The notes under the pieces are model-generated. The model saw only the letters and a program-made list of their open reading frames with translations. It made no database searches and was not told the DNA's origin. From Myroides odoratimimus (lineage in GTDB: Bacteria; Bacteroidota; Bacteroidia; Flavobacteriales; Flavobacteriaceae): 64,000 nucleotides of DNA. Location of the stretch: the NCBI RefSeq assembly GCF_001485415.1, contig NZ_BCMQ01000019.1, positions 1-64,000 on the forward strand, written 5' to 3'. Shown in pieces: positions 35,520-46,330 of the stretch. The position numbers and the translations under genes are program-made. How positions within the stretch are numbered: the stretch's first letter is position 1; each line of letters opens with the position of its first letter.

Positions 35520-37334
35520 ATGAAAATTATAAATCCCAAGAAAATAAAGTACTACGCTGGTCAAGTGTTTAAGTATGCTGAAGGAATACTATTCTTCCTG
35601 AAGTCTATCTTAAGCAATAGGCAGTTTTTATATTTCTCTTGCGTCTTAGTAGGGGCATCATCTGCTATTGCTGTTACAGTTTTGAAGTACTTTGCTCACA
35701 ATGTATTTAAACTTGCTACCTATATAGACAACATCTCTCATCTACCTTATATGAACAGTATTCTACCTATTATAGGTATTTTACTTACCGTATTCGTTGT
35801 TAGAAAATTTCTAAATGGATCTATTGAGAAAGGTACATATCAGATCATGATTGCTGTTGCTAAGAAGTCTGGTATTATGCCACGTAAGCAGATGTACTCA
35901 CAGATTATCACAAGTTCTTTGACTGTAGGTATGGGAGGTTCGTTAGGTCTTGAATCTCCAATTGCTATTACAGGGGCTGCTTTTGGTTCTAATTATGCTC
36001 AGAACTATAAGCTTAATTACAAAGATCGAATACTATTATTAGGTTGTGGTGTAGCTGCTGGAGTATCAGCTGCTTTTAATGCGCCGATAGCTGGTGTTCT
36101 TTTTGCTATAGAAATTATCTTAGTTGATGTTTCTGTATCTGCTTTTATACCTATTATGATTTCTGCTGCTACAGGTACTATTGTAACGAACTTAATTATC
36201 AAAGAAGACATTTTACTTTCTTTTAAAAATCAGTTGGTATTTGATACAGGTAACACAGCTTACTATATTTTACTAGGTATTTTATCTGGTTTCTTTTGTG
36301 TATATCATGCTAGAATGTTCCGAAAGACAGAACACTATATATCAAGTATGAAGTTTGGTGCTTATAAGAAAGCATTAATAGGGGCTTCTATGTTAGCAGT
36401 CTTAATTTTTCTCTTTCCTACACTTTTTGGTGAGGGATATGAAAGCATTAAAATACTAACTAGTGATGCACCACAGTCTATTCTAAATAATACTTTGTTA
36501 GCTGATTTTTCTAATAAACAATGGGTATTATTACTCTTTGTTGGAGGGGCAGCATTAGTAAAAACTTATGCTGTAGGATTAACAATGGGAAGTGGAGGAA
36601 ATGGAGGTAACTTCGCTCCTTCTCTATTCGTAGGTTCTTATCTTGGTTTTACTCTAGCCAAACTATTACAGTTATTAGGTATAAAGGAGATTCCTGTTCA
36701 AAACTTCACAGTAGTAGGAATGGCAGCTGTAATCAGTGGATTGTTTCATGCTCCTCTGACAGGTATTTTCTTAATTGCAGAAATAACAGGAGGATATGGA
36801 TTAATGGTTCCTCTATTAATCGTATCATCTATTAGCTTTGCAATCTCTAAGCACATGGAAAAATACTCTATGGATATTAAATCTATAGCTACAACGGGGA
36901 TGGTCTTCACTTCTGATAAAGATTCTAATATATTATCAACTATAATAGCAAGTGATTATATTAAAAATGATATTAAGACTTTAACACCACAACACACTAC
37001 CGCAGCTGTTGTAGATATTTTTGCAAATACTAAACAGACCTTTATTCCTATACTAGATAGTGAACAAAAAATCATTGGTATCGTTAACCTTGATAGTGTA
37101 AGACCTATTATATTCAGTGAGTTTCAAACCAAATTCACACCTATTAAAGACCTAATAGAAACACCTATAATTGTATCTAAAAACGATTCTTCTAAAATCA
37201 TTATGCAGACTTTAGAAACTAACAACTTAGAATTTGTACTAGTACAAGAAAACAAAAAATATATAGGATATCTAATTAAAGCAGAATTACTTAAAGCATA
37301 TCGTATCAACCTAAAGTCACTGTTATTAGAATAA
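35520..37334 (+). CDS. CLC-family chloride channel/antiporter with C-terminal CBS domains
   Basis: 604 residues. The membrane domain (about 25-450) has the CLC selectivity motifs: GSLGLESP near 140 (the GxExP loop with the gating Glu), GVAAGVSAAFNAPIAGVLFAIE near 177-198, and GSGGNGGNFAPSLFVG near 358. The C-terminal 140 residues resemble a pair of CBS domains that sense nucleotides. The gating Glu suggests proton-coupled chloride exchange, although channels can also keep it. It is transcribed alone and ends in a strong terminator. Confidence 0.92.
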   Translation: MKIINPKKIKYYAGQVFKYAEGILFFLKSILSNRQFLYFSCVLVGASSAIAVTVLKYFAHNVFKLATYIDNISHLPYMNSILPIIGILLTVFVVRKFLNGSIEKGTYQIMIAVAKKSGIMPRKQMYSQIITSSLTVGMGGSLGLESPIAITGAAFGSNYAQNYKLNYKDRILLLGCGVAAGVSAAFNAPIAGVLFAIEIILVDVSVSAFIPIMISAATGTIVTNLIIKEDILLSFKNQLVFDTGNTAYYILLGILSGFFCVYHARMFRKTEHYISSMKFGAYKKALIGASMLAVLIFLFPTLFGEGYESIKILTSDAPQSILNNTLLADFSNKQWVLLLFVGGAALVKTYAVGLTMGSGGNGGNFAPSLFVGSYLGFTLAKLLQLLGIKEIPVQNFTVVGMAAVISGLFHAPLTGIFLIAEITGGYGLMVPLLIVSSISFAISKHMEKYSMDIKSIATTGMVFTSDKDSNILSTIIASDYIKNDIKTLTPQHTTAAVVDIFANTKQTFIPILDSEQKIIGIVNLDSVRPIIFSEFQTKFTPIKDLIETPIIVSKNDSSKIIMQTLETNNLEFVLVQENKKYIGYLIKAELLKAYRINLKSLLLE

Positions 37335-37366
37335 AAAAGGGTTCCTTATTGAAGGAACCCTTTTTA
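37334..37366 (+). terminator. Terminator of the CLC gene
   Basis: AAAAAGGGTTCCTT (37334-37347) pairs perfectly with 37352-37365, with an ATTG loop and a T-run. It begins at the stop codon. Confidence 0.88.
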
Positions 37367-37812
37367 TTTTAAGTATGTATTTTTTTTTGTTTCACAAATT
37401 TTGAAATAGAACAACAAAACAACAAAACCAAATCCCTTTTTAAGTAGCCAGCTCAAAAGAAATTAAAATAAAAAATCTATTTCAGAAACAAAACACATAA
37501 CTGATTGAATTACTTCGCCTTTGTAATTCTCTAACAAAGATAAAATAATATTGTATAGTAAAAAGAGAGATCCTTTGTTTTTAACAACTATTATCCCAAA
37601 TAGATACTTTGCCACTATCCGTCTTCTAAATAAGCCGTTTTAAATACATTTCATAAATAAAATGAAAGTTTTGTTAAACACTCTTCAACCTTCGTTGTAC
37701 AATTCTTACATTTACATAATAATGTATTTATTATCAAATATTACTATAGTTATGTATATTAAAAGGTATTTCCTTTATTGTATACATACTTTAATTCAAA
37801 TTACGTTTATTC
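37335..37812. other. Intergenic region, 478 bp, upstream of cysE
   Basis: AT-rich DNA between the CLC terminator and cysE. It contains the nested hairpin at 37751-37788 just before cysE. I saw no small open frame with a plausible start and no known riboswitch fold. Confidence 0.5.
37751..37788 (+). promoter_or_regulatory. Nested inverted repeat before cysE
   Basis: TATGTATA (37751-37758) faces TATACATA (37781-37788), and inside it AAAGG (37762-37766) faces CCTTT (37772-37776). It lies 24 bases before the cysE ATG and could be an operator or an mRNA hairpin controlling cysE-cysK. Confidence 0.35.
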
Positions 37813-38640
37813 ATGCAAAATGATTTCGTTAGAGAGATACTGACACAAAATGAAAGTTCACAATCATTCTTAGACAAACAAAGAATTGAAAAATTCACTG
37901 ATACGTTATTTCATTTTCTATTTCAATTAGAAGATAAAAAATACTTATCAGAAGAAGCTATCAATATCCGTTTATCTACACTAAAGTTAGAGTTACTTTC
38001 TATTGTATTTAAAATTAATAATGATGTAGATAAGTCTCAAAAAATAGCTAATGACTTTTTCGAAGCTTTACCACATATTTTCTTTACACTTAAAACAGAT
38101 GCGCAAGCTATTTTAGAAAATGACCCTGCAGCTACTTGTTTACAAGAAGTATACATAGCTTACCCAGGATTTTATGCGATTGCTATTTATCGTTTTGCAC
38201 ATCAACTACACACACAGAAAGTAGTGCTATTACCAAGAATATGGACAGAACATGCACATAGTAAGACAGGTATTGATATTCATCCTGCTGCTATCATTGG
38301 ATCTCATTTCTGCATAGACCATGGAACGGGTATCGTGATAGGAGAAACTTGTGTTATTGGTCAAAACGTAAAAATATATCAAGGTGTTACTTTAGGAGCT
38401 ATTTCTGTATCTAAGGACAAAGCAAATACAAGAAGACACCCATATATTGAAGATAATGTTATTATTTATTCTGGTGCAACTATATTAGGAGGTGATACTA
38501 TTATAGGTCATGATACTGTAATAGGTGGTAATGTATGGTTAACCAAAAGTGTAAAGCCTAACTCTATAATGTATAGTAAAAGTAAAAGCTATTCTAAAGA
38601 TCAAGAAAATTATCCTGAACCAATTAATTTCATAATTTAA
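37813..38640 (+). CDS. cysE: Serine O-acetyltransferase
   Basis: 275 residues. An N-terminal helical domain is followed by a left-handed beta-helix of hexapeptide repeats (about 155-250) with the catalytic His in [16 protein letters not shown] and the motif [11 protein letters not shown]. It makes O-acetylserine from serine and acetyl-CoA. The C-terminal tail ends in Ile (PINFII), as in enzymes whose tail binds cysteine synthase. cysK starts 23 bases downstream on the same strand, so they form a two-gene cysteine operon. Confidence 0.95.
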   Translation: MQNDFVREILTQNESSQSFLDKQRIEKFTDTLFHFLFQLEDKKYLSEEAINIRLSTLKLELLSIVFKINNDVDKSQKIANDFFEALPHIFFTLKTDAQAILENDPAATCLQEVYIAYPGFYAIAIYRFAHQLHTQKVVLLPRIWTEHAHSKTGIDIHPAAIIGSHFCIDHGTGIVIGETCVIGQNVKIYQGVTLGAISVSKDKANTRRHPYIEDNVIIYSGATILGGDTIIGHDTVIGGNVWLTKSVKPNSIMYSKSKSYSKDQENYPEPINFII

Positions 38641-38663
38641 TTAATCAAAAAAATCTAAGAATC

Positions 38664-39599
38664 ATGAAAATAAATAGTGTACTTGAGGCAATAGGAAATA
38701 CCCCTCATATTAAAATAAACAAGTTATTTCCAAATGATATTAATGTTTGGATTAAACTAGAGAAACAAAATCCAGGAGGAAGTTTAAAAGACCGTATTGC
38801 CTTAGCTATGATTGAAGATGCTGAAGCAAAAGGGTTAATCAATAAAGACACTACTATTATAGAGCCTACTTCAGGAAACACTGGAGTTGGTCTAGCTATG
38901 ACCTGTGCTGTTAAAGGTTATAAATTAATCCTAGTAATGCCTGAGTCAATGAGTATCGAACGCAGAAAGCTTATGGCTGCTTATGGAGCTAAATTTGTCC
39001 TAACGCCAAAAGAATTAGGAACATCTGGTTCTGTATCTAAAGCAACTGAACTAGCAGAAGAAATGGAGAACGCATGGGTACCTCAACAGTTTAACAACTT
39101 AGCAAACCCAGAAGTACACCGTAAAACAACTGCTCTAGAAATCATCAATGACTTCCCTGAAGGTATTGACTATCTAATCACTGGAGTAGGAACAGGTGGA
39201 CACATCACTGGAGTAGCAGAAGAGTTAAAAAAAGTTTTTCCTAAATTAAAAGTGTTTGCTGTAGAACCTGAAAACTCTCCTGTCTTAAGTGGAGGAAAAC
39301 CAGGTCCACACCCATTACAAGGTATTGGTGCAGGATTTATACCTAAAGTAGTGAATACAGATATCTTTGATGGTATTATCACTATAGGTAAAGAAGAAGC
39401 GTATGCTTATACTAATAAAATTGCTAGTCAAGAAGGTATTTTGGCTGGTATTTCTACAGGTACATCTTTAGCTGCTATTGCTAAAAAATTACCAGAAATA
39501 GAAAAAGGAGCTACTATTTTAACCTTCAACTATGATACAGGAGAAAGATATTGGTCTGTTTCTGAATTATTTGATGAAAAAGCAGCAGAAATAAAGTAA
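38664..39599 (+). CDS. cysK: Cysteine synthase (O-acetylserine sulfhydrylase)
   Basis: 311 residues, a fold-type II PLP enzyme. The PLP lysine is Lys42 in NPGGSLKDR, the substrate loop is TSGNTG near 69-74, and the phosphate-binding glycine loop is GTGGHITG near 175. It replaces the acetyl group of O-acetylserine with sulfide. Its position just after cysE, plus the CysE C-terminal tail, suggests the two form the classical complex. A CysK assignment is favoured over CysM or cystathionine beta-synthase by length and lack of extra domains. Confidence 0.93.
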   Translation: MKINSVLEAIGNTPHIKINKLFPNDINVWIKLEKQNPGGSLKDRIALAMIEDAEAKGLINKDTTIIEPTSGNTGVGLAMTCAVKGYKLILVMPESMSIERRKLMAAYGAKFVLTPKELGTSGSVSKATELAEEMENAWVPQQFNNLANPEVHRKTTALEIINDFPEGIDYLITGVGTGGHITGVAEELKKVFPKLKVFAVEPENSPVLSGGKPGPHPLQGIGAGFIPKVVNTDIFDGIITIGKEEAYAYTNKIASQEGILAGISTGTSLAAIAKKLPEIEKGATILTFNYDTGERYWSVSELFDEKAAEIK

Positions 39600-39622
39600 T
39601 TATTATTCATACGATCTATATC

Positions 39623-39656
39623 AAGGGAGTTTAATCATAAACTCCCTTTTTGTTTT
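39623..39656 (+). terminator. Terminator of cysE-cysK
   Basis: AAGGGAGTTTA (39623-39633) pairs perfectly with TAAACTCCCTT (39638-39648), with an ATCA loop and then TTTGTTTTT. Confidence 0.88.
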
Positions 39657-39740
39657 TCGTTTCTGTTTATTTAACAATTTTTAAAGAAGGCTAACTAAGC
39701 TGTATTCCTCTAACTGTAGCTCTCTTCCAGATTATTATTG

Positions 39741-39748
39741 TATTTTTG
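39741..39748 (+). promoter_or_regulatory. -7 element of the e(P4)-type gene
   Basis: TATTTTTG matches TAnnTTTG, 27 bases before the ATG at 39776. Confidence 0.5.
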
Positions 39749-39775
39749 TGCTTGTAACAGAAAATAATAAATCAC

Positions 39776-40597
39776 ATGCTTAAAAGATCTTTTCTAATAA
39801 CAGCTTTAGCTTTTACAGCTTTAACTGCATGTAAGTCAGTACCACAAGGAACAACTACATCTTCAGAAAACGCCTTAAACAACATTGAAGTAAATGGGAA
39901 ATTATACTCAGCTGTATTCCAACAAAATGCTGCTGAATATCAAGCTTTAGCTGCTCAGGCTTTCAATATTGCTACATTGCAACTAGATCGCATTCTTACA
40001 GAACAACACAATAAGCCTCTTGCTATTGTTACTGACATCGACGAAACTTTCTTAGACAACTCTCCTTATGCTGTACAAATGGCTAGAGAAGGTAAATCTT
40101 ATGACCAAGCTACTTGGACAGAATGGACTTCTAAAGGAGAAGCTCTTCCATTATTAGGAAGTTTAGAATTCTTTAACTATGCTAAGTCTAAAGGTGTAGA
40201 AGTATTCTATATCACAAATAGAAACCAGAATGACAAACCTGGTACTATGAAAAACTTAGTAAAGTATAACTACCCTTACGCAGATGATACACACGTTATC
40301 GTTAGAACTGCTGAGTCTAGTAAAGAGGCAAGACGCCAAAAACTAAGCGAAACTCACGAAATCGTAATGCTTTTAGGAGATAACTTATCTGACTTCTCTA
40401 CGCTTTGGGATAAAAAGACTCAAGAAGAGAGAATAGAGAATGTAAGAAACAATAGAGAACAGTTTGGTAAGAAATTTATTGTTTTACCTAATACAGGTTA
40501 TGGAGATTGGGAAGCGGCATTATTCCAATACAGAAAAGACCTTTCTAAAGAGGACAAAGATAAAATCTACGACAAAAGCGTAAAAGGTTTTAAATAA
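39776..40597 (+). CDS. 5'-nucleotidase, lipoprotein e(P4) family
   Basis: 273 residues. The signal peptide has a lipobox with Cys19 (LTAC). This is the class C acid phosphatase fold of the HAD superfamily, with nucleophile Asp87 and Asp89 in VTDIDETFLDNS, ITNRNQ near 143 and GDNLSDFS near 200. These outer-membrane lipoproteins dephosphorylate nucleotides outside the cell, and in Haemophilus help use NAD. The gene is followed 27 bases later by a lipoprotein gene. Confidence 0.92.
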   Translation: MLKRSFLITALAFTALTACKSVPQGTTTSSENALNNIEVNGKLYSAVFQQNAAEYQALAAQAFNIATLQLDRILTEQHNKPLAIVTDIDETFLDNSPYAVQMAREGKSYDQATWTEWTSKGEALPLLGSLEFFNYAKSKGVEVFYITNRNQNDKPGTMKNLVKYNYPYADDTHVIVRTAESSKEARRQKLSETHEIVMLLGDNLSDFSTLWDKKTQEERIENVRNNREQFGKKFIVLPNTGYGDWEAALFQYRKDLSKEDKDKIYDKSVKGFK

Positions 40598-40624
40598 TAA
40601 CAAAAAACTAACAACTTAATATCA

Positions 40625-41407
40625 ATGAAAAAATTAATGGCTTTAGTACTTTTCGTAAGTACTACTCTATCTTTCACAGCATGTTCTAACGATGACAATG
40701 CTCCTATTAGATCTGAGATAAATGCTGAAGGAACATGGTATGCAGATAAATTATCTTATACTTATGGGACAACAGAAATGACTCATAACTATACTGAAAT
40801 GCCTGGTGAAAATGCCGTATATCAAACAGATAAACTAGTCATTATTAATAATAAAGTTACACTTACAGAATATTTTAAAAATGTTTCTGAACCTGTAGTT
40901 ACAACAGGTACGGTTAAAAACAATATAATTACTTTTGATAAAGAAGGATATGCTCCTCGTCAAATCAATGGTATTGTTAATGGGCAATTATCACTTACCT
41001 ATAATTACACAATGAGAGGTGCAACATTACCTGTAACTGTTACTTATGGTAATTCTAACCCTACTCAATACATTGGTACTTGGATTTCTCACGAATTGTC
41101 TTATACTTATGGAACAACAGAAATGATTCATAACTATACCGATATGCCTGGTGATAATGCAGTAAATCAACCTGATAATTTAGTATTAACAGAAAATACT
41201 GCTGTTCTTACTGAATACTTCAAAAACAAAAAAGAACCTGTTATTACTAAAGGAACAATTAAAGGTAATATCATTACTTTCGAAAAAGAGAATTATACTC
41301 CACGTAAGATTAATGGTATTGTTAAAGGTCAATTATCTCTTACTTATGACTATACAATGAGAGGTTCAACATTACCTGTAACTGTCACTTACACTTCAAA
41401 TAAATAA
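40625..41407 (+). CDS. Lipoprotein with two tandem domain copies
   Basis: 260 residues. The signal peptide has a lipobox at Cys20 (FTAC), followed by SNDD, an acidic patch like flavobacterial surface-export signals. Two copies of a domain of about 106 residues start at Gly36 and Gly151, each beginning G-T-W and containing LSYTYGTTEM and TLPVTVTY. The copies are very similar at DNA level (40730-41047 and 41075-41392), so the duplication is recent. The fold is probably a lipocalin-like barrel; the function is unknown. A single-domain relative follows. Confidence 0.82.
   Translation: MKKLMALVLFVSTTLSFTACSNDDNAPIRSEINAEGTWYADKLSYTYGTTEMTHNYTEMPGENAVYQTDKLVIINNKVTLTEYFKNVSEPVVTTGTVKNNIITFDKEGYAPRQINGIVNGQLSLTYNYTMRGATLPVTVTYGNSNPTQYIGTWISHELSYTYGTTEMIHNYTDMPGDNAVNQPDNLVLTENTAVLTEYFKNKKEPVITKGTIKGNIITFEKENYTPRKINGIVKGQLSLTYDYTMRGSTLPVTVTYTSNK
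40730..41392 (+). repeat. Tandem in-gene duplication, two 318-bp copies
   Basis: Copy 1 is at 40730-41047 and copy 2 at 41075-41392, in frame and equal in length with a 27-base linker. Long stretches match almost base for base, for example TCTTATACTTATGG followed by ACAACAGAAATGA in both. Confidence 0.85.
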
Positions 41408-41428
41408 ACTAATATTAGTTAATACACT

Positions 41429-41460
41429 AAGCCTCATAATTAATTTTATGGGGCTTTATA
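41429..41460 (+). terminator. Terminator of the two-domain lipoprotein gene
   Basis: AAGCCTCATAA (41429-41439) pairs with TTATGGGGCTT (41446-41456), one G-U pair, loop TTAATT. The sequence is nearly identical to the terminator at 41992. Confidence 0.75.
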
Positions 41461-41527
41461 TTTTATTACAACATTCAATTCATTTTTTTTATATATTTCC
41501 ACACAAATAACAAACCATCATAAACTA

Positions 41528-41971
41528 ATGAAAAAACTATTATCTATCAGTTGTTTCCTTTTAACTACAATTCTATTCACTAGCTGTAGTAATGACAGTG
41601 GAATCACAGTAAAAACTTATTTTGGAAAATGGGAATCTAACACTATCAGATTAAAAGATGGTAGTACAGTTAAATACACTGAAATCGGTACATTTAATAA
41701 AAATGAAGAACTAGAGGTTTTCACAGATCAACTTGAATCAGTCAAATTAGTTCAATATTATAGTAATGAAATAAAACCTAAAGTTAAGTTAGGTAACGTT
41801 TCTGATGATTTTATTGTTTTTGAAAGTGTTAATGACAAAAGACAAATTGTCAAAGTAGAACAAAACGAGCTCTCTTTAGTAACTAGGGTAAGTATAAATG
41901 GTCAATTAGAACTTGTTCAAATAAATTATACAAAAATAGGTCCTCCAAGAGATGAAGAGCCTATAAAATAA
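41528..41971 (+). CDS. Lipoprotein, single-domain relative of the preceding gene
   Basis: 147 residues. The signal peptide has a lipobox at Cys20 (FTSC) and is then SND. One domain begins G-K-W and shares the order of strands and key positions with the repeats of the preceding protein (a YFKN/YYSN-like segment, then K-P, then a QI or RQ motif and LSL). Similarity is much lower than between the two tandem copies, so it is an older paralogue. It is 120 bases downstream of its relative and has its own, nearly identical terminator. The function is unknown. Confidence 0.78.
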   Translation: MKKLLSISCFLLTTILFTSCSNDSGITVKTYFGKWESNTIRLKDGSTVKYTEIGTFNKNEELEVFTDQLESVKLVQYYSNEIKPKVKLGNVSDDFIVFESVNDKRQIVKVEQNELSLVTRVSINGQLELVQINYTKIGPPRDEEPIK

Positions 41972-41991
41972 AATTATCAGCCTATAAGACA

Positions 41992-42023
41992 AAGCCTCAT
42001 AATTAATTTTATGAGGCTTTTTT
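41992..42023 (+). terminator. Terminator of the single-domain lipoprotein gene
   Basis: AAGCCTCATAA (41992-42002) pairs perfectly with TTATGAGGCTT (42009-42019), loop TTAATT, then TTTT. 28 of 29 bases match the terminator at 41429. Confidence 0.85.
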
Positions 42024-42187
42024 ATTACAACATATTCATTATAAACACTTCTCACACAAAAGCCGTACTTTAAAGGATTAGCAATAAACGGCAATATGTA
42101 GTTTTATTCTAAATAATATTGTACAGATATTAAATTCTATTGATTTTTATGTATCTTCAAGCTCTTTACAAACAACATAAAACAATC

Positions 42188-43648
42188 ATGAATATTGAAA
42201 CTAAAGTCAAATCCAAAAAAATAACCTTATTACAATCTCTAATCCCTATGATAGTCCTTATTGCACTATTAGGTACTAATGTATTCGTTTATGGTAGTGC
42301 TGCTTTAGCGGGTTCTAACCAATTCGTTCTATTAATAGGTGGGCTTATCGCAATCGGAATAGGTCTATACAATAAAGTCGATTACGAAGATATTATTAAA
42401 AAAATCACTAAGAACGTTAGAGAGACCACTAGAGCTATCTATATACTGTTATTAGTAGGAGCCTTATCAGGAACTTGGTTATTGAGTGGTATTATTCCGA
42501 CAATGATTTACTATGGTTTACAGATTTTAGAACCTCATATATTCTTACCAGCGACAGTAATTATCTGTTCCATTATCGCCTTGGCAACAGGTAGTTCTTG
42601 GACCACATCTGCTACAGTAGGTATTGCTCTAGTAGGTATAGGTAATGCGATGGGTATTGATCTAGCGCTTATTGGAGGTGCTGTAATATCAGGAGCATAC
42701 TTTGGAGATAAGTTATCTCCACTATCAGACACTACTAATCTAGCCTCTGCTATGGCTGGTACAGATTTGTTTACTCATATAAGATATATGATGTTCACTA
42801 CTATCCCTACCTATGTACTAACCTTAATCATATTTATCATCATCAGTTTTAATCTTGATGTACCTGAGACCATAGATATGTCCGCTTCATTACAGGCAAT
42901 TGACCAAACATTCAACATTACACCTTGGTTATTCTTAGTTCCTGTCATCGTAATTGGAGCAATATTAAAAAAGATGAAACCAATACTTGCTTTACTTTTA
43001 GGAACCTTATTAGGAGCTGTATTCGCTCTATTTTTTCAGCCAGATATAGTAGCCTTTGTAGGAGAAGGAACTTCATTGACACCAGTTACAGCCTATAAAG
43101 GAATTATGAATGCCATCACTACAGATATTGCTATCCTATCTCCTATGGAAAGTTTAAATAGCTTATTCGAAGCAGGAGGAATGAAAAGCATGCTAAACAC
43201 AGTATGGTTAATTATCTGTGCAATGTTCTTCGGTGGAGCAATGGAAGCTATTGGAGCTTTAAAGAAAATAACACAAACCCTATTGAGCATAGCAAAGTCA
43301 GTTTTTGGATTATTCGCAAGCACAATGGCAAGTTGCGTTGTTGTAAACTTAACTGCTTCTGAACAATATTTATCATTAGTAATACCTGGTAAAATGTTTT
43401 CTAAAGCCTATAAGGATAAAGGACTTGCGCCTGAGAACTTAAGTAGAACACTAGAAGATTCAGGGACTGTGACATCAGTACTAATTCCTTGGAATACTTG
43501 TGGGGCTTATCACTCAGGAGTACTAGGAATTGATACAATGACATATGCTCCTTACGCATTCTTTAATATTATTTCACCATTTGTATCTCTTACTTATGTT
43601 GTATTAAATATTAAAATAAGACGTTTAGTAGATACTATAAAAGCATAA
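42188..43648 (+). CDS. nhaC: Na+/H+ antiporter, NhaC family
   Basis: About 486 residues from the Met at 42188 (MNIETKVKSKK); an in-frame ATG at 42140 adds a Gln/Lys-rich leader that does not look translated. There are about 11-12 hydrophobic helices. NhaC family signatures include FATGSSWTTSATVGIA-like (LATGSSWTTSATVG), SGAYFGDKLSPLSDTTNLA near 185, and GTVTSVLIPWNTCGAYHSG near 430. It exchanges sodium for protons (or malate/lactate in the MleN branch) across the inner membrane. Confidence 0.92.
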   Translation: MNIETKVKSKKITLLQSLIPMIVLIALLGTNVFVYGSAALAGSNQFVLLIGGLIAIGIGLYNKVDYEDIIKKITKNVRETTRAIYILLLVGALSGTWLLSGIIPTMIYYGLQILEPHIFLPATVIICSIIALATGSSWTTSATVGIALVGIGNAMGIDLALIGGAVISGAYFGDKLSPLSDTTNLASAMAGTDLFTHIRYMMFTTIPTYVLTLIIFIIISFNLDVPETIDMSASLQAIDQTFNITPWLFLVPVIVIGAILKKMKPILALLLGTLLGAVFALFFQPDIVAFVGEGTSLTPVTAYKGIMNAITTDIAILSPMESLNSLFEAGGMKSMLNTVWLIICAMFFGGAMEAIGALKKITQTLLSIAKSVFGLFASTMASCVVVNLTASEQYLSLVIPGKMFSKAYKDKGLAPENLSRTLEDSGTVTSVLIPWNTCGAYHSGVLGIDTMTYAPYAFFNIISPFVSLTYVVLNIKIRRLVDTIKA

Positions 43649-43668
43649 TTACTCACTTATCTTATAAA

Positions 43669-43710
43669 AAATAATAGGGCTATTTCGTACGAAATAGCCC
43701 TATTATTTTA
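43669..43710 (+). terminator. Bidirectional terminator between nhaC and guaB
   Basis: 43669-43708 is a perfect 40-bp palindrome centred on CGTACG, giving a stem of up to 18 bp with T-rich tails on both strands. It serves both convergent genes. Confidence 0.88.
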
Positions 43711-43763
43711 ATTATATCTCTAAGGTTGTTGCGAATTTGTAATCCGTAACATACCATCTAACA

Positions 43764-45275
<1,512 letters not shown>

Positions 45276-45292
45276 CTATGTAATAAAAAACT

Positions 45293-46159
45293 TTAATGGT
45301 AAAAATTAAATATTTTTAAAGCTTCATTATATGAGCTTTCAAATGACATAGCACTCAAGTTCGTATCTACCTTATTTGCTGTAAAGTAGCTCAACATCTT
45401 CTCTGTTGGCATATTTCCAGTCAAATCATCTTTTGCCATTGGACATCCCCCATAACCTTTTATTGCACCATCATAACGTAGACATCCAGCCTTATAGGCC
45501 GCATCAATCTTCTCAAACCAACTATCAGGAGTAGTGTGTAGATGTGCTCCAAACTCAATATTAGGATAAGCTGGAATCAAATTGCTAAATAAATAATCTA
45601 TCACTTCTGGTGTAGAACTTCCTACCGTATCCGATAATGAAAGAATCTTCACTCCCTTCTTTGACAGCTTTTCAGTCCAATCCCCTACGATATCTACATC
45701 CCACGGATCTCCATAAGGATTACCAAACCCCATAGATAAATAAGCCACAACCTCTTTATCGGCTTTAGTAGCGATATTCAATATCTCATCTAAAGTAACG
45801 ATAGATTCTGCAATAGTCTTATGTGTATTACGCATCTGGAAGTTCTCAGATATAGAAAAAGGGAATCCTAAATACTGTATTTCTTTATGCTCAGCAGCTT
45901 GTTCTGCACCTCTTGTGTTTGCGATAATAGCTAATAGCTTGCTCTCTGTCTTACTCAAGTCTAACTGAGCTAATAACTCAGCCGTATCCTGCATCTGAGG
46001 AATAGCCTTAGGAGAAACAAAACTACCAAAATCTATGGTATCAAACCCCACTCTTAAAAGAGACTGTATATACTGTACCTTTTTTTCTGTTGGGATAAAC
46101 ATCTTAATGCCTTGCATGGCATCACGAGGACATTCTATAATTTTTACTGCTGGTTTCAT
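45293..46159 (-). CDS. mvaB: Hydroxymethylglutaryl-CoA lyase
   Basis: 288 residues from the Met at 46159 (MKPAVKIIECPRDAMQG). The frame reaches an ATG at 46186, but that lies upstream of the -7 element at 46166-46173. It is a TIM barrel of the HMGL-like family with RDAMQG in place of the usual RDGLQ, the metal ligands in FGAHLHTTP, and the signature GGCPMAKDDLTGNMPTE with its catalytic Cys. It splits HMG-CoA to acetyl-CoA and acetoacetate, the last step of leucine breakdown. It is a single gene. Confidence 0.9.
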   Translation of the reverse strand: MKPAVKIIECPRDAMQGIKMFIPTEKKVQYIQSLLRVGFDTIDFGSFVSPKAIPQMQDTAELLAQLDLSKTESKLLAIIANTRGAEQAAEHKEIQYLGFPFSISENFQMRNTHKTIAESIVTLDEILNIATKADKEVVAYLSMGFGNPYGDPWDVDIVGDWTEKLSKKGVKILSLSDTVGSSTPEVIDYLFSNLIPAYPNIEFGAHLHTTPDSWFEKIDAAYKAGCLRYDGAIKGYGGCPMAKDDLTGNMPTEKMLSYFTANKVDTNLSAMSFESSYNEALKIFNFYH

Positions 46160-46165
46160 ATAATT

Positions 46166-46173
46166 CAAATATA
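46166..46173 (-). promoter_or_regulatory. -7 element of the HMG-CoA lyase gene
   Basis: The minus strand reads TATATTTG, matching TAnnTTTG, ending 6 bases before the ATG at 46159. The leader would be very short or absent, and the farther ATG at 46186 would not be transcribed from it. Confidence 0.4.
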
Positions 46174-46276
46174 AATGAAAAGCCACAATTTTACAATGTG
46201 ATTTTCTTTATTTTATTTACTTAACATACTCAAACAACATTCTATTGATTATCTGACACATAGAGTTCCTATAAAC

Positions 46277-46316
46277 AAAAAAAGTTCTAAAGATATTATC
46301 CTTAGAACCTTTTTTA
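46277..46316 (-). terminator. Terminator of pyrD-lysE
   Basis: GTTCTAA (46284-46290) pairs with TTAGAAC (46302-46308), with A-runs and T-runs outside. It lies just past the LysE-type gene on the minus strand. Confidence 0.7.
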
Positions 46317-46330
46317 CTATTATTTTCTTC

